Source: Brassica napus (lineage: Eukaryota > Streptophyta > Magnoliopsida > Brassicales > Brassicaceae). Taken from it: a stretch of 64,000 bases of DNA. The stretch covers positions 58,579,452-58,643,451 of the forward strand of contig NC_063447.1 of the NCBI RefSeq assembly GCF_020379485.1. Direction: 5' to 3'. The position numbers and the translations under genes were made by a program. The notes below the pieces were generated by a model that ran no database searches, had not been told where the DNA came from, and saw only the letters and a list, made by a program, of their open reading frames with translations. This document shows, one piece after another, positions 36,660 to 49,422 of this stretch (position 1 is the first letter of the stretch; each line of letters begins with the position of its first letter).

Positions 36660-39600
36660 GTTTCATTGTGATGGGAGTAGGTGTGTAATGTATGAACGTA
36701 ATTGAGTCAATTTACGTCCCCACCACAACACTCTTTCATTTCATTTTGTATTTTCTATGTTATTTTGTCATTTTTGATATCAATTCAGTTTTCTCTGACA
36801 TTTCAAAGGTTTTTTTTTTTCATTTCAGTTATCCAGTTGTCTTTTATGGTTTTTTTTAATGTTTTGTTTCACTATAAAGATGTGTATTTTGTTTCATCGA
36901 TCATAACTAAAACTTCAACAAACCAATCACCAAAATGTTTGTTTTTTTGATAAAGGGCTTCCAATCACCAAAATGTTCTGCGACTTTTCAACCTAGTTTA
37001 GTTTATTTTGAGTAACAGTTCATAGGCACTTACAATAAAATAACGAGAAAACTCGAGAAAATGAAACTTACAACTTTAATTTTTCCATACCAAAAAATGA
37101 AACTTACAAATATTTGTTTAAAATGCATATACAACACCAAACATTAGGTAAAAACTGAAATATGAACTGTAAAAAATAACTATTTTGAACATAAAATATA
37201 TGCATTACTATTTGACAGATGAAAATCACAAATAATAAGAGATACAAATGTACACATTTCATTGATTTTACAATTAGGTATTAAATTTGTGTAGAAGATA
37301 ATTCCTATGTGGACATATATATTGCAACAATCTTCACGCGAGAATATGATTTCCTATAGGAGCCGAGTGACACCGCAACACGTCGTTTGCATGACAAAGG
37401 CAATGGCATTATGTAAATACAACCTCACTTATTGTATATCCTTACAAAACATTAAAAATGTTAGTTTAGAAACGATTAAAATTTGTGGTAACATCATCAT
37501 GAGAATTTTTCTGATGATCATAATTTTAAATATCATTATTATATTTATGACCTTATCAATCCACGTTAATACACGTGGTTATATTGCACTTTCGCCAAAT
37601 CAAAAAATACATTGTGAGTAAATAATACCTGTCGATAGAGCTCATCTTGAATACTACCATTTGCTAGTAAAATATAAATTCAACATCTAGCTCATTTTTA
37701 TTTGTATCTGAATTACGCGCTATTAAGCGAAAGCTAAAAATGCAATAGTAATGAACATTGTATATAGAAGACAGAAAACAAATTAAAAACGATAAATCAA
37801 ATTAAATAAATGGTACATGCAGACGTACCAATGGTAAACCGTGGAAGAAGAATGGATTGGTAAGGCAGGCAAGGCGCCTTCATTGGAACATATGCATGTG
37901 CATGCATTTTTGCTTCGAGCGTGGCATGCGAAAGTCTTCATTTAATTAATCCTCAGTTATCTTTACTTTTTCGGTTAATTGACTTGTTTTTTTTACAAAA
38001 TTAATTGACTAAGTTTCTTATTTTTTGTCAACGATTAGTTTTGTTTATAGATTTTACTTTGTTAGTTTCACCATCCAGAAATAACTGGGGAGTGCAATTT
38101 GAATTTGACATTGTTTAAAATATAGGTTTCTGCGACAATTTGAATATTTATCTTTTATTTTTCAAAAAAAAAACTAATTATGTTGGTAGTATATATTTTT
38201 CTCACCTTTGACTTATTAGGATAAGGTCCAAACGATGACAGGGAAAATAGACAGAATAAATTATTGTATTATGCTGACAGAAAAAAAATATTGTATTATG
38301 TAAATTTAAGCATGAGAAATTCAGGTGGATTTCGGTCAATGTGAAAGCAAGCTTAGGTCAATATTCGATTTTGGTTTAGTCAATTTATCGTTTTTACTCT
38401 TTATTATTTCCATAATCTCGAAATTCAGATCTCAAGCCCATGAAAAAATCCAAACTATCCATAAAAGAATTGTGTGGTCCAAAAATGAATCTTCATTCCG
38501 AATATTCAAATGAGACCTAAAAACACTTTATTTTATTGTTAAATAAACATACATTGTAAAAGTACTACCGTTTTAAAGATTTAGCTGCATTGCATCTTGT
38601 TTAGGTCGATAGGTTTAGTTTGGTCAACACTGTTCAGATTTGTAAAATAAGATATTATTTGCCACGTAAGACGTACGTTATAATGACAAAAAGGCTATTT
38701 CAAAAAGCCGTAGATAAAATGGTGTAGTTGTTTAACATTGATAAAATGGTATAGTTGTGTATTAATATGTCTACGGATAGTGTAAATACTACCTTACAAT
38801 TAATTTGGTTTGTTTTTTTCCTCACTTCTAGTACTACATCAAAAATATGCATATTACAGGAGTTACATCTCTTCATTTGGTAGTTGCTTTACCACTCAAT
38901 ATATATACATTTCCTCGCATATTGCCAAAATTTGATTGGAGAATCTAGCATATATATATATAGTTCAAAAATCACTTCCTAAAGCAGGGTGTCATTTTTT
39001 AGCTAAATATGGAGATCCCAAGACAATCTAATTACTACTGTTTGCTTTGCAATTGGATGCATGAAAGTCGTGTTAATTTGTTCTCTCGTCCTTGCGTAAA
39101 AACAAAAGTGATGGGTAGGAGGGATAACAAAGCGTGGATGCACTTGAATACTTGATGAGAGCTGTTGCCATCACAACTCACCTAGTGTTTTTAGACATTT
39201 TTGAGAAAATGCCACAGGAAGGCAATTTACTTTATGATCGACTGCTTGCACTCTTTGACTTACCTACTGAGTTTGTTCACATGGACGTTGGATCGATTTC
39301 CAATATCATTCGATTAATTTGGATTCCGAAACCATTTTGTTTGTTTGTTTAACATTGATTCACAAACTTAAGTCACTGACTCACACTTCCTAAAAAAAAA
39401 AAAGTCACTGACTCACACTTCCTAAAACTCTCGCATACTATTTCAATTTTCTTGAGAGTTAGTTAAAAGAAAAAAAATCCTAATTAAATTAACCTAATAG
39501 TGAAATATCACAAACTTACAATCTTCACCACCTATACATAAATCCAATCGTTAGTTCTTTTATCACAAGCTTTTCACATTGATTTGTTTTTTTTTTTAAT

Positions 39601-42363
39601 CTTATGCTAAGTTTGAAACCTTGAATGAATTAAGCTGGAGTCTTTAACTGATCAGATTGCTTGCTATATAGGTTTCATTATAGTACTAACGTCTAAACAT
39701 TTAATAATGTGGCAAGTGTATAAGAAAAACATTTATTATAGAACATGACGGGCCTCTATAATTAAATACTTTTCTGTTTATAAGCAGTCTCAAATCAGAA
39801 AGGATTTCATCGAGACACCAACCACGCAAAAGTCAGTGCATTACATTAATTATTTATCTCATTCCTGATTTATTTGATTGTCCTTCGAATGGTATTGCTA
39901 TTTTAATGGTTTTTGCCATGAAAACGGGTTATTATCATTGTTAACAAGAATATTATAACATTCAACGAATGAAAGTTTGATTGGTATCTAAGGATGGAAC
40001 TATGGAAAACAACAAAAAAAAAAGAATATTTGAAAGATTATCATCGAGGAACGAAATCTTTAGTGAACCATATATATAATTAAAAAGTTGCTAAGCTAAT
40101 TATTTGGTGAGTTATAATATTATTTTACTGATTTCTTTTAGATGTAATGGATGTGTCATCATTTAACTTTGAGAAATGATATAAAAGGGAATGAATAAGA
40201 TTAGGCCACCAAACAAACAATGAGAAATGGAGAAAAGGGGGCAACAACCACAGTAGCGAGGATCCATCGTACACCACTCGTCTCACCAAACCCTCTCTTC
40301 TCTCTAATGGGTCCTACTTTACATGTTCAACAAACCCTTTGCTCTTGCTGTCCAAATCAGACGCACAACATCAAACACACAAACCTAATCAATGCACGTA
40401 ATCGAATTAGGTCATTATATTATACATAAATAATATATAAATGTATATTACTCATTAAGGTGTGATTGGATTGTATTTTGAGAGTAAACTTTTTTTTTTT
40501 TTTAAAATTATTTTGAGAGTAAACTTTTACTCTAAAAATGGTTTTATTCCCAATCCCACTCAAAATTTACCAATCAAGTGGGATACATATTAAACATAGA
40601 CCCATGTTTACTCCATATTTTGTTAGAGTAAAAGTGTCTCTTTTTATTTTTCTTGTTTTCCACCCATTTAATTCCATTCATTTTCATCTTTTTCATTTAC
40701 TCTAGTTTACTCTACAATTACCAATCAAACCCTAAGGAAGTTTATAAAGAAGATGGATTCAATCATTGGACATGATAAATTTACATCAACGTGTGGTAAT
40801 TTAGTAGCGGTGTTTGTTTTGTCGAGAATCTTCTAAAAGAAGCAAAATGATTTAAGATTTTTCTGAATCAGCTTTTCAGATGACACAAAATGAGATCGTC
40901 CAGAAACTTTGAGACCTAAGAATGTGAGATTACTGATTAGAAGCCTGACCTTGTGTTTTAGTCATAAGTATTTAAGATTAGGACATGTCTCTAATCAAAT
41001 TAGCACTGGCACCTAGATATATTTATTTGTTAATTATTGTTGTGGATAAAATGTAACGTTAGAACGTATGCATAACTTTTAATCTTTTATATACGGGATA
41101 TGATATGTACGTATAACTTATGAGAACAAACAAATTAACTTAATATAAATTTAGAAGACATTATATTTTTCTTTCAACTGATTTTAAAGATACACCAAAA
41201 CCAACATATTGGGTCTGACATAAGCCTCAAATTACAGAGGAATCTGATTATCAAAAACAGCACAAAAAACTACCACAACCAGGGCCATACACAAGAAAAA
41301 ATTATCTCATTGATAAAGCAATTTGACAAGTGAGATAGGTTTTTTCAAGCAAAAAAAAAAAGAAGGTGAGATAGCTTTTCCTATTTATCTCCAGAGCTTA
41401 TATCCACAACACGGCTTGTATATATATGACCAGAAAAATGATTTCATAACTATAGGATTCAAACAAATAAAACACTACTACTCCAAATACTGCAAATGGA
41501 ATGAACTAAAAACATATAGTTCATAGGTCTTCTTCGTTTTGGTGTGTTACTCCGCTTCACAAACTGTCACGCTTTTGACTTTTGAGCATCTACGAAATCT
41601 ATGATAGCTACTTTTGAGCATCTACGAAATCTATGATATTTGCGAGTTGCAACCTTGTGAATATTTATATGGCCATGCTTGCAAAAAGTTGTGGTTTATT
41701 GGTCTATTGGGCTTAGTTCAGTTAGAACTCGCTTTTAAATTCATGGGCTATTTCTTTTTTCGGGGGTTTGTAACCACTAGCCCAATTGTATTACTATTAA
41801 TTTTTGGTTAGTCGTATGGGTTAGTTCGGAACAATATCCAATGCTATTTTTAAGACAACTAAACAAATTATGAAAATAATTTCTTAGTTATTTTTCTTGT
41901 TATCACATTCTTACATGGTACTAACACAATATCTTTAAAAAAGTAACAAAATCAGTCAAAGTAAGTAATACAGAAATTAAATAATGATTTTCCCTAATGG
42001 TAAAGATAAGAAACACACGTGGCGTGACTGGATTTGGTAGAATATTAAACATGAGAGGAAAGAGAGAATAATAAAGAGAGAATTAATTATTTTTTTTTTT
42101 TAAGAGAAGAAAAAAAACGAACGGTGGTGATAAAAAGTCAGAGCTCTCTCAAATCGCAGAGGCTCTCATCTAATCTTCTTTCTCCAGCGTCCGATCTTCT
42201 CCCGATCTCTCTCTCTTCATCCTCCAATCATCAACCTTCACTCCCGTCCCGCCCTTTTTCAATTTCCTCTGTAACCAATCATCTCTCTTTTTCGAATTTT
42301 GATTTCATCTCTCTTCGTTATTCTCTTTTAATCTAATTGTCATGTGTTATTGTTAGGGTTCAC
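36660..42363. other. Intergenic region between PAL1 and NF-YB8
   Basis: No gene is recognised. The LRR receptor kinase I expect here (At2g37050) is absent. One intact MITE (40459-40732) is present. A 32-bp step duplication of TTTGAGCATCTACGAAATCT occurs near 41581 and 41613. An open frame at 39134-39352 (MDALEYLMRAVAITTHLVFL...) has protein-like start but no domain and no splice context. Confidence 0.5.
40459..40732. mobile_element. Tourist-like (PIF/Harbinger) MITE
   Basis: 274-bp element with inverted ends GGTGTGATTGG and CCAATCAAACCC, extended inward by AGAGTAAAC / GTTTACTCT, and flanked by TAA on both sides (40456-40458 and 40733-40735). A 3-bp TAA target and GGG-type ends are the Tourist pattern. 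No coding capacity. Confidence 0.85.
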
Positions 42364-43999
42364 ATGGCCGAGTCGCAGACCAAGAGTCCCGGAGACCACG
42401 TGAGCGGCGGAGACCAGAGCCCGAGGTCGTCGTCGCACGTGCGCGAGCAAGACAGGTTTCTCCCGATAGCGAACATAAGCCGTATAATGAAAAGAGGGCT
42501 CCCTGCTAATGGTAAGATCGCTAAAGACGCCAAGGAGATTCTCCAGGAGTGTGTCTCCGAGTTCATCAGCTTCGTCACCAGCGAGTAAAGCCTTTAAAAC
42601 TTTATGCTCATTTAATTAAAGCTCACTTGTGTTGTTTACTTGATTGAAAATTAAGCTCCTTTTTAGTTCTTACACTTGCTTGTTTCTTTCATGTTAGGAT
42701 TCAGTTTATGTTTTAAAGCCTTAAACTTTATGGTCGTTTAAGTCAACTTGTGTAGTTGTTTTGAGATTTTGGTTGGTTGATTTGATTGAAAGTAAAGCTC
42801 CTTTTGGTCCTTACTCTGCTTGTTTCCTCTTCTTTGTTTGGATTCTGTTTTGTGTTTATGATCTACTTTCTTTCTGAAACTACGATTTTCTAGATTTATT
42901 TTTTTGTTTCAAAATGATAAATTTTCTAAAAAAATTTAAAGTACTTTAATAGTTAATGTTAAAAAATTGTATACTTTTAAAAAACATTAATTGAAAATAT
43001 TTAAATTGGTTAAATACTATTGGTTGATATATATTGAAAAATGTATAGTAAAATAAATAATATGTTTAATTGTCTAGAAAATCTTTTTTGGGAAACGGGT
43101 GAGTAGTTTTTAATTTTTTATTGAGAAATGTCTGGTTTGATGCGTTGATTTTGTTGGTGAGCAGAGCGAGTGATAAGTGCCAAAGAGAGAAACGGAAGAC
43201 GATTAATGGAGATGATTTGCTTTGGGCTATGGCCACTTTAGGATTTGAAGAATACATCGAACCACTCAAGTTGTATCTTACTAGATATAGAGAGGTATGT
43301 TCTGTTTTTCTTTCTTAATATTCAGACAGCTTGTATTCACTTACTTTAACTCTGTGTTTTCTCCTTGTCTACTACTACATGGACTTGGATAATTACACAG
43401 ATGGAGGTTAGTGCTTCCTCTCTTCTGTTTTTTCTTATTTATTAATAATATACTTGTAAAGATGTTTATGGTTTTAGACAATTATTGTTTCTGTGTGCTC
43501 ATCGTGTTTTTTGATAACCGATAGGGTGATTCAAAGGGATCAGCAAGAGGCGGCGATATCGCGAATGCAAAGAGAGATGGCCAATCAAGCCAAAACGGCC
43601 AGGTACACATGTCTCCAAATCTCTTTCGCTTTTAGCTAGATTTGGTTTAGTCTGACATCTCAGAGTTTTTCTTTTACCATCTGGCAGTTCTCGCAGCTTG
43701 CTCACCAAGGCTCTTACCCACAAGGTCCTTATGGAAACTCTCAAGTAACCTTTCCTCTCCTTCTCTTTCATACGCATAGCGAATATGTCTCAGCTACACA
43801 CTTAACAACACAAATCATATCATCAGCCAAGTGACTTCAAAGTTAAAGATTGATTATATCATCTTTGACCCTTATGTGATGTGTTGTGATTAGGGCTAAT
43901 ACAGAATCGTAAAGCATCAGTTTTGCTAATTTTCTGTATGCCTTTTGTTTATATATGTAGGCTCAGCATATGATGGTTCCAATGCCGGGCACAGAATAG
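42364..43999 (+). CDS. NF-YB8: Nuclear factor Y subunit B8 (CCAAT-binding, histone fold)
   Basis: Subunit that pairs with NF-YC through a histone fold and, with NF-YA, binds CCAAT boxes. Exons: 42364-42584, 43165-43294, 43401-43406, 43525-43602, 43688-43744 and 43961-43999; 176 residues with every junction in phase. The third exon is only six bases (ATGGAG, Met-Glu) between a CACAG acceptor and a GTTAGT donor. The histone fold runs from [20 protein letters not shown] through [40 protein letters not shown] and [19 protein letters not shown]. The Gln/Gly/Ser-rich tail ends MMVPMPGTE. It corresponds to Arabidopsis At2g37060. An intact and probably functional gene. Confidence 0.95.
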
Positions 44000-45259
44000 T
44001 ACGATGGTGTTCCAAAAGGGCCGGCCGTGTCTGTATACTATTTTGTGCTGTAAGGATGAGGGTAACTGTGACAATAATCATCTAAATTATTATGTTTTCT
44101 TTTTCCTTTTGATTTGTTCTTAAGAAGTCAAGAGATTCGTATTTGTATTTGGTTTATTGGTTTTGTGGATTATATCATGCAAGCCTTAATATTGATGCAA
44201 CTTATAGTTTCTGTTTGACGCCATAAATTATATTAAAAAATCTATTAACATCATAATTTTTCTATATGAATTAATTATAGATTTTGTTCTTTAAGTTGGT
44301 AAAAAAAAAAACCTTCTACTCAAAAATATTCATATGATAATTTTTTTTCTTCTTGTTACTCAAATGTGGTGAATACTAAATTGCAGTATTTTTTAAACCG
44401 GACCGACCCGATAGTTGGATCCGGTTCAACCATGAACCGAATATATAACCGGGTTGGAACTTATAATTGGTTCAACCATGAACCAATCATGTAGCCGGAT
44501 TGGATCTTAAAGTTATTAAACTACTAAAACTATCAAAAATATATAAATCATCCATATAGACATAAAACTAGTTTATATTTATAATGTTTTATGTTTAAAA
44601 GTTATTTATATTTTAGTTATGTATCATATTTATTAACATTACTTTTAAATTTATATATTAAAAATATATTAAACCAGATTACTGAATCAGATTTGATTCG
44701 ACCGTGACCCAAAAAATTTCCGGTTGGGCTCTCGGTCCGGTTTTAAAAACACTGCTAAATTGTAAAAGCAAGCAAGGTGCGCTACAAAGTAAATATTAAT
44801 ACTGTAAAAGTTTACAGGAGACATAATTTCCATAAATAATTACGAAGAAAATCAAAGAAGGAAGTAGAAAAATTCAATAATCTGTTTGAAGCTTAAAGTA
44901 GTAAAAACCGTAATTTTCTAAAATTGCTTTGTTATTTGGAAACATCCCAAAAAGGATGATTATTGTTATTTCAGTTACAGTTGTTGCGTTGTCTTCACAC
45001 ATTTCCACCACTACACGATGTATGATCTAACGGCCAATAATCAACGGACTACGGTTATCTCAGAGTCCCACTTCGGTTAACCCTTAAACCAAACGTGCTC
45101 TCTAAAAACTCGAGACAAACCAAACGCGCCACTATTATTACTTTCCGTTTTTAAAACTAATTACAGAAAAGTTAATTAATTAAATAAGAAACCGCCGGTT
45201 TGCTTCGTTTCAAATTTCGTCTCATTTCTTCGTTGTGAGAATCTCTCTCAAGAGCGATT
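44000..45259. other. Intergenic region with one hAT MITE
   Basis: NF-YB8 3' region followed by the MITE at 44384-44754; nothing else recognised. Confidence 0.6.
44384..44754. mobile_element. hAT-type MITE with 8-bp target duplication
   Basis: 371-bp element starting CAGTATTTTTTAAACCGGAC and ending GTCCGGTTTTAAAAACACTG, its inverted match. It is flanked on both sides by CTAAATTG (44376-44383 and 44755-44762). The CAGTG-type end and 8-bp duplication define hAT. Inside, GGTTCAACCATGAACC-type palindromes repeat. It is non-coding. Confidence 0.95.
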
Positions 45260-47351
45260 ATGGGAGAGATCAACAACGATGATGACTGGAGAAACGGCCT
45301 CGACATCTCCGGGCTTAGTCTGATGGACGAGGACGATAGCCTCCTCCTCCTCTTCCCCGATCCCACCTCAGGTAATTTGAGATTCCATCTTCTCTTTTTT
45401 TTTTACCCATTATCTGCAAAAGTTTGGAACTTTTTGATCTGGGTCGTGATTTCTCGATGTGGGTTTGTAGAATTGATGATGATGATGATGTGTTTAGGTA
45501 CTGATAAGGAAGGTCTTGATTGGTTTGGGGAAGATGAATTGAGTGAGGTGATGAAGTATAACCTGAGGAAGAGTCTTGCTTGGGACAAAGCCTTTTTCAC
45601 CAATGCAGGCAAGTTTTTTTTTTTTTTTTACTTGTGTGGATTTGATGAGAGATGTTGTTGAAATTTAGGTGTTCTGGAGCCTGATGAACTGTGTCATATG
45701 ATTGAAAGCAATCATGTGGGTGAGAAGAAAGCTTTGGCGACTATTCAAGAGGATGTGAAGAGATCAACGGAGTCTACATCCACGTTGAAGAGTGACTGCA
45801 CTTTGGAGACGAGTGAGGAACTGGGAGAAAGAGATGATGATGCAGTACATAGCCCAAGTAAGGTTTTTTTTAATTTACTATTGGTTGAGTTAACATGAAC
45901 TAGCTTTGCATTTTGAAGTAGACATATAAGGTTACAACATTGGTATCGTTATTTTCTCTTGTTTTGGTGTACAAAGATGTTTATTTCTAGTCTTTGTGGC
46001 TACTAATACTTTTTTTTTTATCATCTGTGAAACTCTAACCAACTTATACATTTCTCATTTGAAATTTGCAGCTCCAAGTACACTAGACGACCGTGACTCT
46101 AACGAAAAGGTATGTGTCCCAATAACAACTTTAGGCTGTGATTTGATCTTTCACTCCCTCCCTCATGAAACATCATATGTTGTTTCTCAGGTGAAACCCA
46201 ATGGTATTCGTAAAAGGCCAAGTATTAGGGCACAAGGACTAGGGAAGGTGACAAAGCAGGTATACTGACGACTCTCTCTATTATGTTAAAGCACAAACTG
46301 AATGTCTTGTCTTCTATGATCACTTCACATTATAAAGATTGCCTATTTTGTTGGTTTATGATACATTTTCTACAGGCAACAGAGCACAATACATCATCCA
46401 TTTCTAGGCCATCCACTGGACTCAGCAGAAGTGTAAGAGCTTCGGTAGATGTCAACAAAACCAAACAAGGTGAATCGTCTGTGGCTCCCAGAGTTGCAAT
46501 TTCAAGGAGGATTCGACCCACTGTATCGAAACCTGGACCGCCTTCCAAATCTGCTTTTAGGTCCTCCAAGAATGAATTGACATCTTCCTGCTCTTCACTT
46601 GAGAGCTGTATCAGTGCTTCCTCAAGCGCCTGTAAAAAATCTCCGCTAGAGTCGGCAAACCAGAAGAAATCTCAGAGTTCAAGAACAGCTTTCCATTCTA
46701 TGGCGAACGGATCCACATCCAGAGCTGCGTCTAGAGTTTCACCCCTCTCAGCTACTAGCACATTCAAGTCCAGGCTTTCCTCTAATAATGCAGCTTTTCT
46801 TAGTGCTTCTGTCGACTGGTCTTTTAACTCGCCGAGAGCTCCTACACCTAATAAAATGGCTAAAGGTAAGAAGAAAACTGTATCTGCTGTCCAACATGAC
46901 CCTATGCCGGATCAACATGGTTCCATGACGAAACCAACAGGACTCCGTGTGCCATCACCAAAACTAGGCTACTTTGATGGAGTAAGGTTCCCAAAATTTG
47001 CAAAGCATATCTTTTGCATAAGAACTCGGCTCCTTAACTTGTTTTGTTTATTGATGCTGCTAACAGGGGAGGAGCAGCGTAGCAAGAACACCCACAGGAT
47101 CCTGTACTGGTGGCTCAGCAAAACATGGAGCTCGTAGTCTGAATGAACCAACAGCTTCTAGTAGGACCAAGTCTCGTCTTGTACAAGAATCCACAAATTC
47201 TAAAGCAAAGGCCAGGCCTGTTTCAAGGAGTTCCAGGCTGATTGTGTCAGCTTCTGCGTCTTCACCAAAGGTTACCAGCAAAACCTATTCAAAGGTCAGT
47301 GCAGAGGAACGACTCAACCGCGATGCGGTGGAAGATAATCTAGCACAGTGA
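45260..47351 (+). CDS. Serine-rich protein of the At2g37070/At3g53320 type, function unknown to me
   Basis: Seven exons: 45260-45371, 45498-45608, 45669-45857, 46072-46109, 46191-46259, 46376-46981 and 47067-47351, giving 469 residues in continuous phase. Intron 2 is 60 nt and starts GCAAGT, a GC-AG intron; all others are GT-AG. The acidic N-terminus (NDDDWRNGLDISGLSLMDED) leads to the conserved segment NLRKSLAWDKAFFTNAGVLE. The rest is basic and Ser/Thr/Lys-rich with repeated SR/SK runs (SRPSTGLSRSVRASVDVN..., ASSSACKKSP...), typical of microtubule- or chromatin-associated disordered proteins. No enzymatic domain is visible. Identity as the At2g37070 relative rests on its place after NF-YB8 and on the SLAWD...FFT motif. 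Start chosen as the first ATG of the acidic exon. Confidence 0.85.
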
Positions 47352-47629
47352 TGAAAGCCAAGTCACCTGCAACCTTATTATATTATCATCTAAGGCTGGC
47401 TATTAGGTTAAAGACCAGATCGACAAGTGCAGTGTCATGTGTATAGCTTTGATTTGCACTTTCTGTCTCTGGTTCATAAACATAGCTTTATTATAATTAT
47501 ATTATGTTGTTGTTCTCTAAGTATGTTTTTGAACCGGAAACAACAAAGTTCAGCTTTCATAAATGTTGATCAGAGTTTCAGATTAGTCTACTGAAATGAA
47601 GCAAAAGCAGTTTGGTCTTGCTTCAGTTA

Positions 47630-47945
47630 TCACTCTTGACTTTTCTTGAGTAACACACCAAACTTCTTTAGCATGCTCACATTCTTCTTCTTCTTCTTTG
47701 GTGAAGAAGACAAATCATCATCAGTTTCATCTGTATCAGCTCCATCAGATCATATTCTAGCTTCTTGAGTTCGTCAGTAACCTCAGGCTCTCTTTGGTTC
47801 AAGCTGTTTCCAAGTTTACTTCTTTTCTGCTTCTTTGATTTTCAAGTTTAGTAACTCATTTTCAACCGCCAGTATCCTCAGCTTAGCTCGTTCATTGCAA
47901 AGCGTCTCATTTCACCTTTGGTTTTCTTCACTTCCCTTTTTGGTA
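47630..47945 (-). pseudogene. Coiled-coil protein C-terminus, decayed relic
   Basis: The minus strand reads ERAKLRILAVENELLNLKIK and EAEKK then stop; further on, in shifted frames, come EVTDELKKLEY and TDETDDDLSSSPKKKKKNVS followed by MLKKFGVLLKKSQE and stop. At least two frameshifts and one stop break what was once a heptad-rich helix with a Lys-rich tail. The MLKK-GVL-KK ending resembles ROP-interactor (ICR/RIP) proteins, and At2g37080 of that family is expected near here, but the similarity is weak. Confidence 0.55.
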
Positions 47946-49422
47946 TAATCTTTGAAGTACAAAGCTTAAGCAAAGTATACAGGAAAGAAAACACACAGCC
48001 CTAACAAACTAAACCAATACATTAGCTCAAAGAGACTCCATTTGAAACTAACTACCATCTACCACCAAACCAAAGGCAACAAGACAAACATAAAAACAAA
48101 CATTTGTTCACAGTCAACCTAATCACAAAGATGCACTACAAAAAATTGTCCACACACAATAAAATAGCTTGTTGAATATAAAAAAATATTAACACATTTG
48201 TTAATAATGCTTTTAACTAATGTTTACCATAGACTTTAATTGTAGAAAATTTAATTTTTTATAGATCTGTAAGTAATATATATTTATTTTACTATATATT
48301 ACTTTTTATTTTAAATTTTAGCTATTAATATATACATTACGTAAATTCAAACACTTACCATAGTGTTAAAATATATTTACATTTAAAATATATTTACAAC
48401 TCTCCCAAGCATTTGTTTAGTTTTTTTTAATAATAAGTACCTACAATAATGTTTTGTTCTGTTAATAATATTTTTCATTCTATTAATTTTAAAAGCAATA
48501 AAAAAAACAAAAACCAAAATCTAAAACAACCATTCATGTTTTTCAAAAAATTAAAATCTACTGCAAATAAAAAACCATAAACTAAAAAGCCAATATCTAA
48601 AATCCAAAAACCAAAATCCCAAACCAAAAACTAAAAACCATTTAAACAATCATCGTCTTACCTAAAGCGGAGAGATAGAGACTTGTTTCAACTCAACCTA
48701 TTGCATCAATTTTTTCCTGAAAATACGATTAAATAAGATTAACATAGTATGATTACCATAAAAATAAGTTTCATATATAAAATATTGTTACTACAATTTT
48801 TCTTTACCATTGATTCAGTAACTCTTTTACAAGCCATATTATTTTCAAATCAAAATTTTGGTCTTTGACGTGATAGTGAAATATGAATTTGAAAATCCCA
48901 AAATAGTATAAATACATAAAATCAAGTTAGAAACTATATATTTATATCTCTGAGTATTCATTGGTTTGGTTGAATCTATATCATTTTTCTGAAAATACGA
49001 TTAAATAAGATTAACAAAGTATGATTACCATAAAAATAAGTTTCATATATAAAAGATTGTTACTACAATTTTTCTTTACCATTGATTCAGTAACTCTTTT
49101 ACCAGCCATATTATTTTCAAATCAAAATTTTTGTCTTTGACGTGACGAACTATGCATTTGAAAATCCCAAAATAGTACAATAGATAAAATCAAGTTAAAA
49201 CTATATTTATATTAATATGATTGATCTCGAGTATTCATTGGTTTGGTTGAATTTGCTATTATTTTTTCTCCTAATTTAAGAGCGCGAAAGGGTATATTTA
49301 GATTATATTTTTAATATTTATTACGATTGTTAGAGAAACATATATATTTGACAAAATCAGAACAATAGATTTCTACAAGTGAAAAGGAAAAAGAAAATTC
49401 TATCAAATTTTTATATTGAATC
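47946..49422. other. Intergenic region upstream of the cysteine-rich gene
   Basis: AT-rich; contains CCAAAAACCAAAATC-type simple repeats near 48500-48640 and the 272-bp tandem duplication at 48712-49255. No gene recognised. Confidence 0.55.
48712..49255. repeat. 272-bp tandem duplication
   Basis: The block starting CTGAAAATACGATTAAATAA and ending ATTCATTGGTTTGGTTGAAT is present twice, with a step of 272 bp and scattered mismatches and small indels. The second copy ends about 170 bp before the start of the cysteine-rich gene. Confidence 0.9.

Noticed and set aside
39134..39352. Open frame MDALEYLMRAVAITTHLVFL...
   Set aside because: The N-terminal part looks protein-like, but I recognise no family, the second half is low complexity, and there are no flanking exons. 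Left as unassigned.
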